Below, in pieces: positions 1 to 10,232 of a stretch of DNA of 64,000 nt. Numbering within the stretch: the first letter of the stretch is position 1; each line of letters starts with the position of its first letter. Below the pieces are notes generated by a model. The model was not told where the DNA came from, did no database searches, and saw nothing but the letters and a program-made list of their open reading frames with translations. The stretch is from positions 310,946,565-311,010,564 of the forward strand of contig NC_133648.1 in assembly GCF_009905375.1 (NCBI RefSeq). Reading direction: 5' to 3'. The DNA comes from Apium graveolens (lineage: Eukaryota; Streptophyta; Magnoliopsida; Apiales; Apiaceae). The translations under genes and the position numbers were made by a program.

Positions 1-1479
1 ATATTCAATAGGTAGATACTCTACTTAATTAGTCTATCAATGATAACTTATACACTACCACGACCCGTTTAGTGGTACACAATCTCAACATCCATTCCAA
101 TACAACTCTCACGGTTGTAACCAGCTCATTACTCGCAGAATCATTACTGCATTACTATGGTCCACTACTGACCTACTATCGTCATTCACGTTCCATGAAA
201 TCTTAATATCTAACCATACGGAGTCCATACATGTCGTATCAAATCCTTCTAAGGAGGTAACATAATCACCATTCCTGATTCATGAAGAACACTCCTGATC
301 CTGACATACATACATGACATGAAGCAGATAAAATTGCAGAAGAGTTTCAATCAAAGCAACGATAGCAGGTTAATACCATTCTAAATCATATGCCTTAAAT
401 AGAAGACTTACTCAAAGGTTCGTCTAGTCCTTTTTGAAATATGGTCCTGGCTTATCTCAGGATAGGACCTTCTAAGATAGATAGCCCGTTTATGGCGATT
501 ACACGAATTAAACCTTTACCAACTACTATTACGGTTGGGTATTGCACAGTCATCAGAAGGAATGTCAATCTTCCAAACCATAATACAACCTTCACAGCTT
601 TAACCATCATCACTGTATTCTTTTGGCACAAGCGCCTATAATTATCCTCTTACCTTTAAAGTGTCGGCCACCTCTTTGGCCTTTCCTGATAGTAAAATTT
701 CCTTATAGTCAATGTCATTTTAACCACCTCCAAATAATTTTCTACCTCATTTCAATCACAGCTTATGTGAAGATGTTTTCCTTAAAATCTGATAAGTAGA
801 AAAAATATCACCATTTTTCCATAAGTTATTGCCTCAGTCTTTAGAGGTTAATCACTGTCACGACTGACTCTCAATCATACTTAGAACATCTTTTATCTTA
901 AGTCCTAATTGCCCTGAACAATTTCGACCATTACTGGTTCGATCCATACTTTCTCGTGGTGTACCACGTGCCCCACTTGGCATCATTATAATTACGACAC
1001 ATTTCCTTTATCAACATTTCTATTCTTGAGAATTTTGAATATTACCTTTCTCCTTGTAACACCTCTAAGGTTATCCTTGAATCGTTCCTCCTGTATTCCC
1101 TAGATACAGGGCATATCAAAATACCACTAATACTAAAACCATTATCTATATACTTCTGGAAAATTTCTCCACTGATCCTTAAAGGTCGTTATTACCTTAA
1201 TCCTTTCCAAATCATACTGTCAAAACTCATACTGTCCCTATTAAGGGTGAAATGCCAACCTTTATGCATTCCCCTAGGATTCATTTTAAGTTACCGATGT
1301 TCTATTCTTAATTCCACCTTTAAAAGGTACCTGCATCCTTCCATGGATAAATCAAGTCATATATCCCTGATAAGGGTGTCTTATTCAATCATTCCCACCT
1401 CGATAGTATATGCCTAATTTTACAATAACATCTGTATACAAAATGAGGTTAATCAAAATGGCCTCCAAAAGATAACAAC
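1..1479 (-). pseudogene. Decayed pol-type interior of Tekay copy A
   Basis: This stretch aligns by eye with 15480-16960 of copy B, so it is conserved family sequence rather than unique DNA. The only pol motif I can read is an RNase H tail near 660-720, where the minus strand gives a degraded GKAKEVADTL-like version of the GKANVVADALS signature. No continuous reading frame survives and no protease or RT core is recognisable. It probably spans the site of a lost protease/RT segment and the start of the integrase region. Function is presumably nil. Confidence 0.55.
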
Positions 1480-2705
1480 GGTTATCCGCTTTTCTTGCCT
1501 AATCTGGTAACGATAACAAGGATGTTCTGGAAGATATTGGTCGTGTTCAACGTGAACTTCTTCTTAATAATTCCTTATTTACTTTTGTTGTTTATCTCAA
1601 CAGTCACCTCAATGTTGGGATATCTTTCATATCTGGCGTCTCCCTTTCTGGGTATCATGCCACCGGTCTTACACTTCACCTTCTTGAAGGTCACTTCCTT
1701 CATCCAATTTTCTTAATTTCTTACTTTCTTGTCTCCTCAGTCTATCCGCGTCTCATTATTTATCCTTCGAATTATCTCAAAGTTTCCTCGAATCTTCCCA
1801 ACTTACAGGGGATAAAATATATGTATCTCTTATGCCCTCAACCATCAATTTTAACTCATGGTGAATCACCCTCATCCTGACGATTACATACTCTTCTATT
1901 TCTATTTCTACGAGTCTTTAGGGTTTCCTCATACCCAACTCCCTTATCATTCCTCAAACTCTATTGCCGTTATATTCCTTTCCACTTCAATTTCTTTTTA
2001 TTTTCCTTTCTCTTATCATTATTTCATGAACCAACACAACATAAGCATTGATTTCAAACATCCCGTCATTCTGGATTCGTGTCCTCAGAACGAATCTTGA
2101 CAACTTTTACATCTTAGATTCATAATTCATCATACTCGTCTGCCTTTGTTCTGGCTCTAAAGCTTTTACACTATCTCCTTATCTTTGGGAATTACTTTCC
2201 CGAAAACAATTGACTGAACTTAAATCAGTTTATTATAATCTCTTGCTCCATGCCTTCCTTGGTCTTTCACCAGCGGGTGGTCTCTCTCTTAGGAGGGTAA
2301 GTGATAAAAATAGTCTTTTGTGGTTCGTCAATCATTCAGAATCTCAAATGATTCCTCTATTTCCTTTAGCCAGGCTCTTGCCTCTACTAGGTCAACCTGT
2401 TCCTTGGAACTCTGAGAGCTTAGAGACTTAAAGGTCCTGAAAGAATTTCCTATCGCATTGTTTCCTCAAGGTGGTGGTTGGGGATAATAGTCTAAGTTCT
2501 GTCTAGACAGGTCCGTAAATTGCCGTATAGGAGTACCGTCTCGGGTCTCCTTTCCTTACTCGACTTTCTGTTTCCTTAGTATGAAATGTTTCAACCTTCT
2601 CCCATAATCGGGGTTATCTTATACATTAAAAACCTTGTTTTCCACTCTATTATGTTATGGGTTCTTTCTTTCTTGATGGCAACCTCCCTGACTATCACAT
2701 TCAGG
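1480..2705 (-). pseudogene. Tekay gag core, copy A (degenerate)
   Basis: Gag encodes the capsid/nucleocapsid protein that packages retrotransposon RNA in cytoplasmic particles. Reading leftward from about 2534, the minus strand gives TPIRQFTDLSRQNLDYYPQP, then NSFRTFKSL and VEARAWLKEIE, which are Tekay/Del-type capsid motifs. Further left (about 1480-1720) is a region in the nucleocapsid position, but no intact CCHC knuckle remains. Stops and frameshifts interrupt every stretch, for example after YYPQPPP. The homologous segments of copies B (17170-18185) and C (52200-53150) carry related but not identical lesions. Confidence 0.7.
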
Positions 2706-3585
2706 GTTTGCCCTAAATCCTATTCCTCAAACTATGGCTCTCATCTAAGTTCTCATCCTTAAGCTCTTGAACTTTCGGAACCCAAATTCTATAGGAATAC
2801 CTCATTATTTCCTTATCATCTTTCTCGGTATTAATCTCATATCTATTTGTTGGCTTTCTGCCTTCATTCATCACCTTTTTCTGGCACAATATGCTCTTTT
2901 CCAATAATTCGGTCTCTATTGCAATCTCAAACAGCTTTTCGGTACCGGCTCCGGTTACCTTCACTTCTATTTCCATCTTCTCAAAATCTCTTATAAACTC
3001 TATCAAAGACATTATCATCTTGAGTCTCTCCTTTTTACTAAGGGCATCAGCCACCACATTGGCTTTCCCCGAATGATAAAGAATCTCATAATCGTAATCC
3101 TTGATTAGCTCTAACCACCTCATTTGGCACATGTTGAGCTCTTTTCTGCGTGAAAATGTACTAGAGCACTTATGGCTTAGGTAATTCTCGCACTTCTCTC
3201 CATACAAGTAGTGCCTCAAATCTTTAGGGCAAAACTATTGCCATGAGCCCAAGCTCATCGGTGGGGATATCGAATTTTATATTCCCTTAATTATCTTGAC
3301 GCGTACGCGATTACCTTGCTGTGTTGTATAAGAAGCACCCTAATTCCTTATGCGAAGCGTCACTACAATTCACAAAATCTCCTTTTTCATCCGGCAACGC
3401 CAACATATGGGTCGCCACCAACCTTTGCTTTAGTTGTTAAAATCTTTTCTCGTATTTCTCTGTCCATTCAAACTTCTTAGTCTTACGAGTAAGCCGCTTC
3501 AAAGGGGCTACTATCTTTACAAACTTGAACGAACCTCCGGTAGTGACCGGCCAATCCTACCTCTGGTAGTTTCCCTAACCATGGT
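2706..3585 (-). pseudogene. RT thumb / RNase H / integrase zinc-finger fragment inside gag, copy A
   Basis: The minus strand encodes, in order, a degraded RT C-terminus (3300-3585), an RNase H region with HYLYGEKCE and the tail EILYHSGKANVVADALSKK, then a spacer containing EVKVTGAGTEKLFEIAIETE and RIWVPKVQELKDENLDESHS, which normally leads into the integrase HHCC finger. The longest open stretch is 2713-3219 (168 codons). In a canonical Tekay element this lies downstream of gag and protease. Here it sits between the gag leader (3586-3810) and the gag core (ending near 2705). Copy B has the same arrangement with the same junctions, so this is inherited rather than a local accident. Confidence 0.8.
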
Positions 3586-3810
3586 CATCAATTCCTCAAT
3601 GGTCCTTTATTCATTCTTGTTAGGATCTTCCACGAGATCCTCCTCAGCAACAATCCCATCTAGGACAACATCCTCAACCATTACATCCTCAATATAAACA
3701 TCATCCGGTCCTGCGTTAGGACGCTCTATCGGATCCACAATCCGATCTCCAATTAGTAATAAAACATCATCGCGCTGTCACTTCTCAACCTCAGGGTTCG
3801 GAGTCCCGCT
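3586..3810 (-). pseudogene. Acidic gag-leader segment, copy A
   Basis: The minus strand encodes an Asp/Glu-rich peptide including DDVLLLIGDRIVDPIE, then ELMTMV just before the RT fragment begins. It corresponds to 19031-19270 of copy B. It lies roughly 175-400 bp downstream of the PBS, where gag normally starts, so I take it as the N-terminal or leader part of gag. That is inference from position and from Tekay leaders in general, not from a recognised domain. Frame breaks are present, for example a stop before QRDD. Confidence 0.5.
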
Positions 3811-3984
3811 ACCATATACGATAACGAACTACGCTACTATCACGATATTTATAAGGGTTCCCATAAGGGTTTTAACTGTCAGTACTACGTTAGGTAGTCC
3901 GACTATGAACTTGGCAAGAGTTCTTATTATCTTAGTGAACTTATTATCTTAACGTCACATCATCTCTGAGGTTTATAACGCTTA

Positions 3985-3996
3985 GCTCTGATACCA
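3985..3996 (-). other. Primer binding site, copy A (initiator-Met tRNA type)
   Basis: The minus strand reads TGGTATCAGAGC, the 12-nt complement of the 3' end of plant initiator methionine tRNA, 4 nt inside the LTR edge at 4001. It primes minus-strand DNA synthesis. It establishes that the element is transcribed right to left and that 4001-8168 is the 5' LTR. Confidence 0.93.
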
Positions 3997-4202
3997 CTTC
4001 TGTAACACCCCCAAATCCGGGGTCGGGGATCCGGGTTGTCACGAGTTCCATTTCCCTTAATAACACCCAATCTTAATACACAATCAACTACTCTGTACTG
4101 TGACCCCACAATAAACACACACACCACAACTTATAGTCTCAGAGATGAATATCTAAAAATAATCACAAGTCGTTTTATTCCACAATTATATGTCAATACA
4201 CC

Positions 4203-4397
4203 TTAAAAAGGTTTCTGAATAGATTTACATTTCTTTGCCATTATTACAATTGATAAAGATACATAAGTCTGGTACATCAAAAGTTGAAAGCCTAGCCTAT
4301 TGGTAGTTCCTACCTCAGCTACAGCGACATCAACGCCTATAGGAAACTGCGGAACGTTTCCTAATCGCTTGTGAATCGGGAGCTTGGTCATGTTCAT
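4203..4397 (-). other. Small LTR ORF, copy A (64 codons), with counterparts in copies B and C
   Basis: The minus strand encodes a peptide beginning MNMTKLPIHKRLGNVPQFP. The Tekay C LTR (43415-43561) gives MNKTKLPIYERIENVPQFP, and both copy B LTRs (10131-10232, 19745-19846) give a shorter peptide with KRVGSVPRLPVDVVAA at the matching place. It lies on the transcribed strand near the U5 end, upstream of gag. In all copies the similarity fades at AG|GTAG, which resembles a splice donor, so it could be a leader exon instead of a free peptide. No known domain is recognised. Confidence 0.35.
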
Positions 4398-5180
4398 CTT
4401 TTCTATCTGTCGTTGTGTGATGAAAGAAGAAAGGAAGGGTGAGCAGCAAGCCCACCAAAATAATATGTATAATGATTAACAATATATGAGCCTTCTCATA
4501 GTACTCATGAAAGTCTTGGTCAAAAGAAATGAACCAAGTTTGATATCTTAATGCGATGAAGTCACAAAATATTCAGTATATATATATATACATATATACT
4601 TTTCAAAATATGGGAAGTCCTCTTCCATGCATAATACACACAGAGTTCCAGTGTATAACTGTATAAAAATATCGTTGCAAGGTGATCTCATATATCTAAC
4701 CTTGTCTCAACGTTTTTCTGAAAATCTTTGTCATGCATAAGATAATCATTTACTAGATATAAGTTTAAAAGATGAAGTTACAAGATACTCCAATATACTT
4801 ATATCTTTTCCAAATACTACTTGAACTACCACCGTTCAAGTTATAATTAGTTTCAAAAGTTCATCACCCTGATGAGACTACAAGATAAGACTTGAATAGA
4901 TTCAATCTTTGAAATATTTTGAAGGAAATGAAGTTATGATATACTTCATTAAGTCCCGATATATATATACACCTATATATATACATACGTTTCCTGAAAA
5001 CCTCTGTCATGTAAAGTATGAACAGAATTGCAATATCCAATAAATTTGGAAAGGAAAGAATTTTGGCATAAACCTGATATCTTGCTGATCAGGCAAAGAT
5101 ACCAATAAGTAACCTTTTCTACTAGTAGATGGACGAATTCCCCACTGGTCATCACCCTGGTCGCAATAGGACCTTATGCT

Positions 5181-5270
5181 GGACTGCCACTCAGCCACTT
5201 TGCTTTTGATGGACTCCCACTGAGCCACTTACACTATCATGGACGCCCACTGAGCCCATGTTGCTTATGC
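5181..5270. repeat. 30-bp minisatellite x3 in LTR A
   Basis: Three exact-period 30-bp units start at 5181, 5211 and 5241, each beginning GGAC(T/G)(G/C)CCAC and containing (T/G)GAGCC-like text. The copy B LTRs carry the same array in diverged form (for example 11019-11108, units at 11019, 11049 and 11079). It lies within the LTR and has no visible coding role. Confidence 0.8.
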
Positions 5271-5771
5271 CGACTCGATAGATGGACTTACTTCCCGAAC
5301 GTTGGGTAAGTAATCAATTCATTTACCAAAACTGCAACCTTGTTGCGAATATAAAATACACCATAGAGCCGGATCCCTCAGGTTTTGAGCGAGTATTTAA
5401 ATCCCCTTTTTAAAAGGAAGATCTTAAATATAAAAATGAGTTTTGGGATCCCCTCTAACTTTTAAAAATCATTTTGAAGACTCGAAAACTTTTTAAAGAG
5501 TGTTTGGAGTAATGCTGATTTAATGAAGTAAATCAGTCCCAATATATTTAGAAAATGTCTGAATATTATTATTTAAATAATATTCCCATAAAGAATGATC
5601 TTTATACAAATAATTGAAGTAGAAGTTGTAAGACTTATACTTGAAATGAGTATTAAATAACCAAAAATATACTTATATGAAAGTACTATCTTTATTTGAA
5701 TAATCGAAAATAAGTTTGATTATCGAAACATTATTCTTTAATAAAATAAAGAATATTATTAAATAATAAGT

Positions 5772-6041
5772 GAAGTCATAATACCTCGAATGAATATTAT
5801 AAATAATATTCATTAAATAAAATAACGGAGTCATACATCCTCAAATGAATATTCAATTAATAATCATTAATAATATAACTGAGTCATAAGCCCTCGAATG
5901 AATATTTGAAATAATATTCAATAATAAAATAATGGAGTCATAAGTCCTCGGATGAATATTCGAAATAATATTCAATAATAAAATAAAGGAGTCATAAGTC
6001 CTCGGATGAATATTCGAAATAATATTCAATAATAAAATAAA
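5772..6041. repeat. AT-rich 53-55-bp minisatellite x5 in LTR A
   Basis: Five tandem units start at 5772, 5827, 5880, 5934 and 5988. Each opens with (G)GAGTCATA, then a CCTCGAATGAATATT-like core and AATAATATTCA. The last two units are nearly identical, indicating recent expansion. Copy B LTRs have three units (11605-11767 and 21216-21378) and copy C keeps about one (near 44914). Confidence 0.85.
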
Positions 6042-8378
6042 GTTATTGAATAAACCTTATTCGATTAATAGTTTTGAAAACTATAACCATATATATATAT
6101 AAATATATATATATAAAATCTACTCGGGATCCTCGACTCCCGGTTTTAGAAAATGTTTTCACCTTTGGGTCCCTATACTAAGGGTATATGCAAATTACTG
6201 CTATTCTCTAGCATAGGTATTATCAACTGAACCAACAGATATATTTGGCAAGAATACGAAACAGGCATGCATATATATACCATATCAGCATGCTTCAATA
6301 TATCGCAATATTTGCTAATTAACCAACATGCATCTATCGCAAGATAATACATATACATATATACATCACAACAACAGTATAACGGATAGAAAACTTGCCT
6401 GAGCGACTGGGGGTTACGAATGGCTCGAGACGAGTCTGGTAACCTATAAGCAACAAGTAAGTTGGAATTAAACCAAAGTCACTTGTAAATCTATACTTTA
6501 ACTAATTTAGACTCTAACGCTTGTTTTGCGCTTACTTATTCTCTTAAGTCACTCAAGTACCCTCGGCTCCACCATTTTTAATAATTTTACCATTATTAGT
6601 TTTAAGGCGATTCCTTCGCGAGTGTCTTACCAACTGCCTATTACTCCTTACATAAATGTTTAATACTTCAGTTAGTCCTTTAAGGTCTTTAACCTATGTT
6701 TCAAAGTAAGGCGAGGGGTAAGGGTTCGTTCGCGAAACGTCGTTACTTAAAACGGCCGTTTCTCCTAAACCGTTCATCGGAATCAAAAAAACCACATATC
6801 AAAACGAAGCTCGTAACATGAACTATCTAAACAATGCAATGGTCAAAACCTAGCAGTGAGTTCAAGGGTTCTGATGTTAAGAACAAAAACAGTCTACGGT
6901 AAATCGGGCATTATGGCGGCTATGTTTACGCGATTTCCCAAATTTAAACCATTCCAAAACAACCACCAATCAACCCCATATCAATCATACAACCAACATC
7001 CATCCAAAACACACTCCAACAGCCCCAACAACTCAATATTATCAACTTTATACTACCCTCAAACATGAACTAAAAGCTATACTTAAGTTCATTAACTAAT
7101 TAACAAGATTTACAACTCCAAAAACACCACAAAACCAACTAATCTCTACAAACTCAACCAAACTTTAAACAAACAAGCCTCATGCTTCACATATACTATA
7201 TCAATCATATTCATTCCTAATTACTCAAAACCAAAGCTAGGGTTTGGAGTTTATACCTTCCTTGGAGCTTTTAATCCATGAAAGATCCTTGAAATGCCCA
7301 TGGAAGCCTTAATCTAACCTCCTACAAACTTGTTCTTTCAAAGAAATCAAGAACACAAAAATTAATTTCAAGAAAGTACTATTCACCATCTTCTTCCGTG
7401 ATTTATAGAAAAAGATTGGCTTGGAATTAGAAGCTTAAACTTATAGGAAGTATATAACTATCCATGGGGAAGCTTAGATAATTACCTTTCTAAATAGTAA
7501 GTGGTGGAGCTTGGATCTTCATTTTTTAAGAAAAGAAGCCGAGAGCTTCATGAAGAAAATGGGGGGGTTTGTGTTTTTTTGATGAAAATGAAATGTTTTG
7601 GCTTGGTTGGTTGCTTTTTGTCTTGTTTTTTGGTTAATTACCTTTCTAGCCTTGACTTTGTGTGGTTTTAAATCAACCACATCTCCTTCCCCTTATGTCA
7701 TGCTTATGTCACATTGCTATGTCATCATCCCTTCTAATCTCTTTGATTAGCTTCTAATTGTTTGCCTAATGACCGTTGATCTGTTATACGGTTCGCTTAA
7801 CTTTCATTTTCGTTTATCGTTTGAGGGATCATACCCGGGATCTTATTACTTAGGTTCTCTTAACCTTTCTCAATATATTGTATTCCTTTTATGATCCTCT
7901 CTTATAATCCTTTAATTTAAATCCTTTTTATCATGTTACCTTATACTCAATTCTTTCCGTATCTAGTGAATTTCGGGGAAAAATCAAAGTGTTCGGAATT
8001 GGATTCTGAATATCTTTACATACACTTATATACCATATAGAGTGCCAATAAAATCTCAGAATATCCATAAAAGAACCCCTACCTAGTGTGGCATGAAAAG
8101 TTTTCTCATTCAGCAAAAACACTATTCATAAAGGTTTCAAAAATTTTCCAAAAATTGGGGTTATTACACAAGATTACAACTTAGAACAAAGAATCACAAG
8201 AATAAGCTAGATCTTCTTCGCCTTCATTGAATTGTGCTATAGGTCTTCTTGATGTCTTCTCCTTAAACTCCCTTATGAAAAACATCTTTTAGTTGTCTTT
8301 AAATAGCAGTCCAATTAATCCAAAAGCCCAGAAAAACAGTCTTCTAATTGAAACAGGAATCTGGAATCCCAACCTGGC

Positions 8379-8466
8379 ACGGCCGCGCGCTTCACCAGGG
8401 CGGGCGCGCTGTCCTTCTGCTTCTCTGGCGCGGCCGCGCGCTAGCACAATGTGGGCGCGCCGACCT
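8379..8466. repeat. GC-rich palindromic array in Athila A1 3' LTR
   Basis: Several 9-12-bp GC motifs such as ACGGCCGCGCGC, GGGCGGGCGCGC, GCGCGGCCGCGC and GGGCGCGCC are separated by CT-rich spacers, in otherwise AT-rich DNA. The 5' LTR array (30928-30997) lacks about 23 bp of this, so unit number changes quickly. The same family motif recurs inside the element at 24155-24306. Confidence 0.75.
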
Positions 8467-8483
8467 TCTGGAAAAACTGAAAT

Positions 8484-8671
8484 TGCCTTCTTTTATTACT
8501 GGTTCTTGATGGCCTTTGCACGAGCAATCTTCATAACACATTCCTAACACCTTTTTAGCATCAAAGCCACGCTAAATTGCCTTCTTTTATTGTTGGTTCT
8601 TGATGGCCTTTGCACGAGCAATCTTCATGACACCTTCCTAACACTTTTTTAGCATCAAAGCAATGCTAAAT
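8484..8671. repeat. 94-bp tandem duplication in the U3 region, Athila A1 3' LTR
   Basis: Two units start TGCCTTCTTTTATT at 8484 and 8578, each running through TTAGCATCAAAGC to GCTAAAT, with few mismatches. The 5' LTR has the same pair at 31011 and 31105, so the duplication predates insertion. On the transcribed strand it lies upstream of the GC array and the TATA candidate, the usual place for enhancer repeats. Any activity is inference. Confidence 0.75.
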
Positions 8672-8804
8672 CACCATGATCCCTTATATAAGCCTGAAAT
8701 GCAAAACATTACAAAAATACATCAAAAAAACAAATAACTTGAGTACAAAACATCAATTCAAGCCTTTATAGAGCACTCTATATGGACATAAATTCCACTT
8801 AACA

Positions 8805-8817
8805 CACCCCCAAACTT
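8805..8817 (-). other. Polypurine tract of Athila A1
   Basis: On the minus strand AAGTTTGGGGGTG abuts the 3' LTR start TGTTAAGTGG. This purine run resists RNase H and primes plus-strand DNA synthesis. The same 13-mer is found at the PPT of Athila B (54558-54570). Confidence 0.88.
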
Positions 8818-9249
8818 GAATTGATGTTTATCCTCAAGCATAAACAGACTCAAAGAACAAGAAATAAAAATGCATGAATGCAAGCTACATGAATGCAACG
8901 ATCCCCTCAGAATAACTAAACCAACCAATGAGCAACATCTCAACAAATGCAGTTATTCGCACAAAGATCAATCAAATCTCACAAATCAACTTACAAGCAG
9001 AAAACGTGTATGTGTGCAATTGCTTAACAGATGTACTAACACAACTAGATCAACAATCATGACTCATTACTCATCAAGGCAATCACAAGGATATAAATAG
9101 AATAAAATCTAAACTCAAAATGACTGGAAACACTTCAATTTTTATATCGGAGTTATTATATGGATTCATGCTTTTATTCACAACACATAAACAATCACAA
9201 ATATGCTTATTTGACCATGCAATGAGTGAGGTCCACAAAAGACTTATGC
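8818..9249. other. Athila A1 3' untranslated region
   Basis: About 430 bp of AT-rich sequence with no coding signal lies between the 3' ORF and the PPT. It matches Athila B at 54571-54925 but lacks about 1 kb found there (roughly 54925-55940), including the paired hairpins and the end of the 3' ORF. A1 has therefore suffered a deletion near 9255. Confidence 0.6.
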
Positions 9250-9838
9250 AATAATACCCATGTAGCTAGTCGTGCCACCAACATACATCTGATCCACTGG
9301 ACGGCCACCAGGCAAGTGGTCATATGAGTAACTGAGCCCCTTCGGATCAGGCTTACCTCCTCTCCACTCTTGCATCACTGCTATCGTCGAACTATCAATC
9401 GGGGAACTAGAAAGCTGCAGTTGCACGTGTGCGGGCTAATGAACTCCAACCGCCATACACAGCTTCGTCACAATGGACACATAGGGTATAGAACCTATAG
9501 TACTCCCATAAAGAAACCTCAAAATACCTTGATAAACCATCATCCCGAGATCCACATAGTCTCCCTAAAAAATCCCCCCAACATAATCGTGTACGCTCCA
9601 CAGTAACATCATGCACGTGAGAAGATGGCATGATGTTGGCATAAATAAAAGAATTACATGCACGTGCAAACCTGTTCATGAATGAGGCAGGAAAAGTGGC
9701 ATACTTGTTCGTTCCCTTCTTGAACTTCTAGTGAGACTCTGGCACACACAATGTAGCAACGATCAAATTCAGGTTAAAATCATCCCCCATCTTCTCATTC
9801 CAATTCTCCTGATCTGGTCTTCTCTCGGGCTGCTCAAT
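9250..9838 (-). pseudogene. Athila A1 3' ORF, distal half (split by Tekay B)
   Basis: The reading frame continues here after the Tekay B insertion. The minus strand gives RPDQENWNEKMGDDFN and then MNRFARACNSFIYANIMPSS followed by HVHDVTVERTRLCW. This matches the same segment in Athila B (MNRYAHAWNIFICANILPS). It is the 'putative plant transposon protein' type ORF found 3' of pol in Athila elements, sometimes called env-like, and its molecular role is unknown. A stop at the ESH*K position and a frameshift after RLCW break it. The C-terminal acidic tail seen in Athila B is deleted. Confidence 0.72.
9834..9838. repeat. Left 5-bp target site duplication of Tekay B
   Basis: TCAAT lies immediately outside the left LTR end at 9839 and is repeated exactly at 23516-23520. 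It marks the staggered cut made by integrase and proves that 9839-23515 is one insertion event. Confidence 0.95.
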
Positions 9839-10130
9839 TGTAACACCCCCAGATCCGGGGTCGGGGATCCGGGTCGTCACGGTCTTTCTTTCCACAATAT
9901 CACTTCACTTAATTAATAATAAATAACCTTATGCTGTGACCCCACACTAACACACACCACAACCCGTTATAGTCTCAGAGATGAAATTTAAATAAGTACA
10001 AGTCTTTGAATCCACAATTTAAAAGTTATTACAACCCAAAATGATTACTTGATAAATTTACAGTTAATTGCCATTATCTGCCACAAGTTATAATTATACA
10101 TAATTGATTATCAAAAGTAGATGGTCTGAT

Positions 10131-10232
10131 CTAAAATAGATCTACCTCTGCAGCTATAGCAGCTACAACATCAACGGGAAGACGCGGGACGCTTCCCACG
10201 CGCTTGCGCTGGGTCTGCTGGAGTCTGGCCAT
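10131..10232 (-). other. Small LTR ORF, Tekay B 3' LTR (33 codons)
   Basis: The peptide starts MARLQQTQRKRVGSVPRLP and ends AAEVDLF. It is the counterpart of the longer peptide in LTRs A and C, with the pattern KR-x-G-x-VP-x-x-P kept despite many nucleotide differences. The 5' LTR copy at 19745-19846 ends one residue differently (DLL). No domain is recognised, and a regulatory or leader-exon role is inference. Confidence 0.35.

Larger units (their letters stand above)
1..8168 (-). mobile_element. Tekay-type chromovirus LTR retrotransposon, copy A (truncated by window edge)
   Basis: This is a Ty3/gypsy element read on the minus strand. Its 5' LTR is on the right (4001-8168), followed leftward by a primer binding site, gag N-terminal and gag core remnants, and decayed pol. 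The 3' LTR lies outside the window to the left. Tekay assignment rests on the RT/RNase H block at 2706-3585 and on gag motifs such as EARAWLKEI. The right LTR ends TTACA at 8168. The next five bases, CAAGA (8169-8173), lie in the Athila A1 3' LTR and are the likely right-hand target duplication; the matching left copy cannot be seen. Coding is broken throughout. Confidence 0.88.
4001..8168 (-). repeat. 5' LTR of Tekay copy A (4168 bp)
   Basis: On the plus strand the LTR runs from TGTAACACCCCC to GGGGTTATTACA, giving TG...CA ends. It is about 100 bp longer than the copy B LTRs because it has five rather than three units of an AT-rich minisatellite (5772-6041). It also holds a three-unit 30-bp minisatellite (5181-5270), AT dinucleotide runs near 4578-4600 and 6091-6117, and a small ORF (4203-4397). 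Sequence details such as CACGAGTTCC near the left end group it with the copy C LTR rather than with copy B. Exact U3/R/U5 borders cannot be read. Confidence 0.92.
8169..8804 (-). repeat. 3' LTR of Athila A1, promoter-side portion
   Basis: This aligns with 30718-31330 of the 5' LTR and ends CCACTTAACA on the plus strand, so the minus-strand LTR start is TGTTAAGTGG. The remainder lies left of Tekay A, outside the window. Differences from the 5' LTR are clearly more numerous than the roughly 1% between the Tekay B LTRs, as expected if A1 is older than its guest. It contains a GC-rich array (8379-8466) and a tandem 94-bp duplication (8484-8671). Confidence 0.9.

Noticed and set aside
3985..3996. 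tRNA-like sequence at LTR borders (also 19437-19448, 29795-29812, 63871-63888)
   Set aside because: These are short primer binding sites complementary to tRNA 3' ends. No cloverleaf or internal promoter boxes surround them.
5772..6041. Regular repeats that might suggest a CRISPR array
   Set aside because: Units are contiguous, without unique spacers, lie in an LTR and vary in sequence. It is a minisatellite in a plant element.
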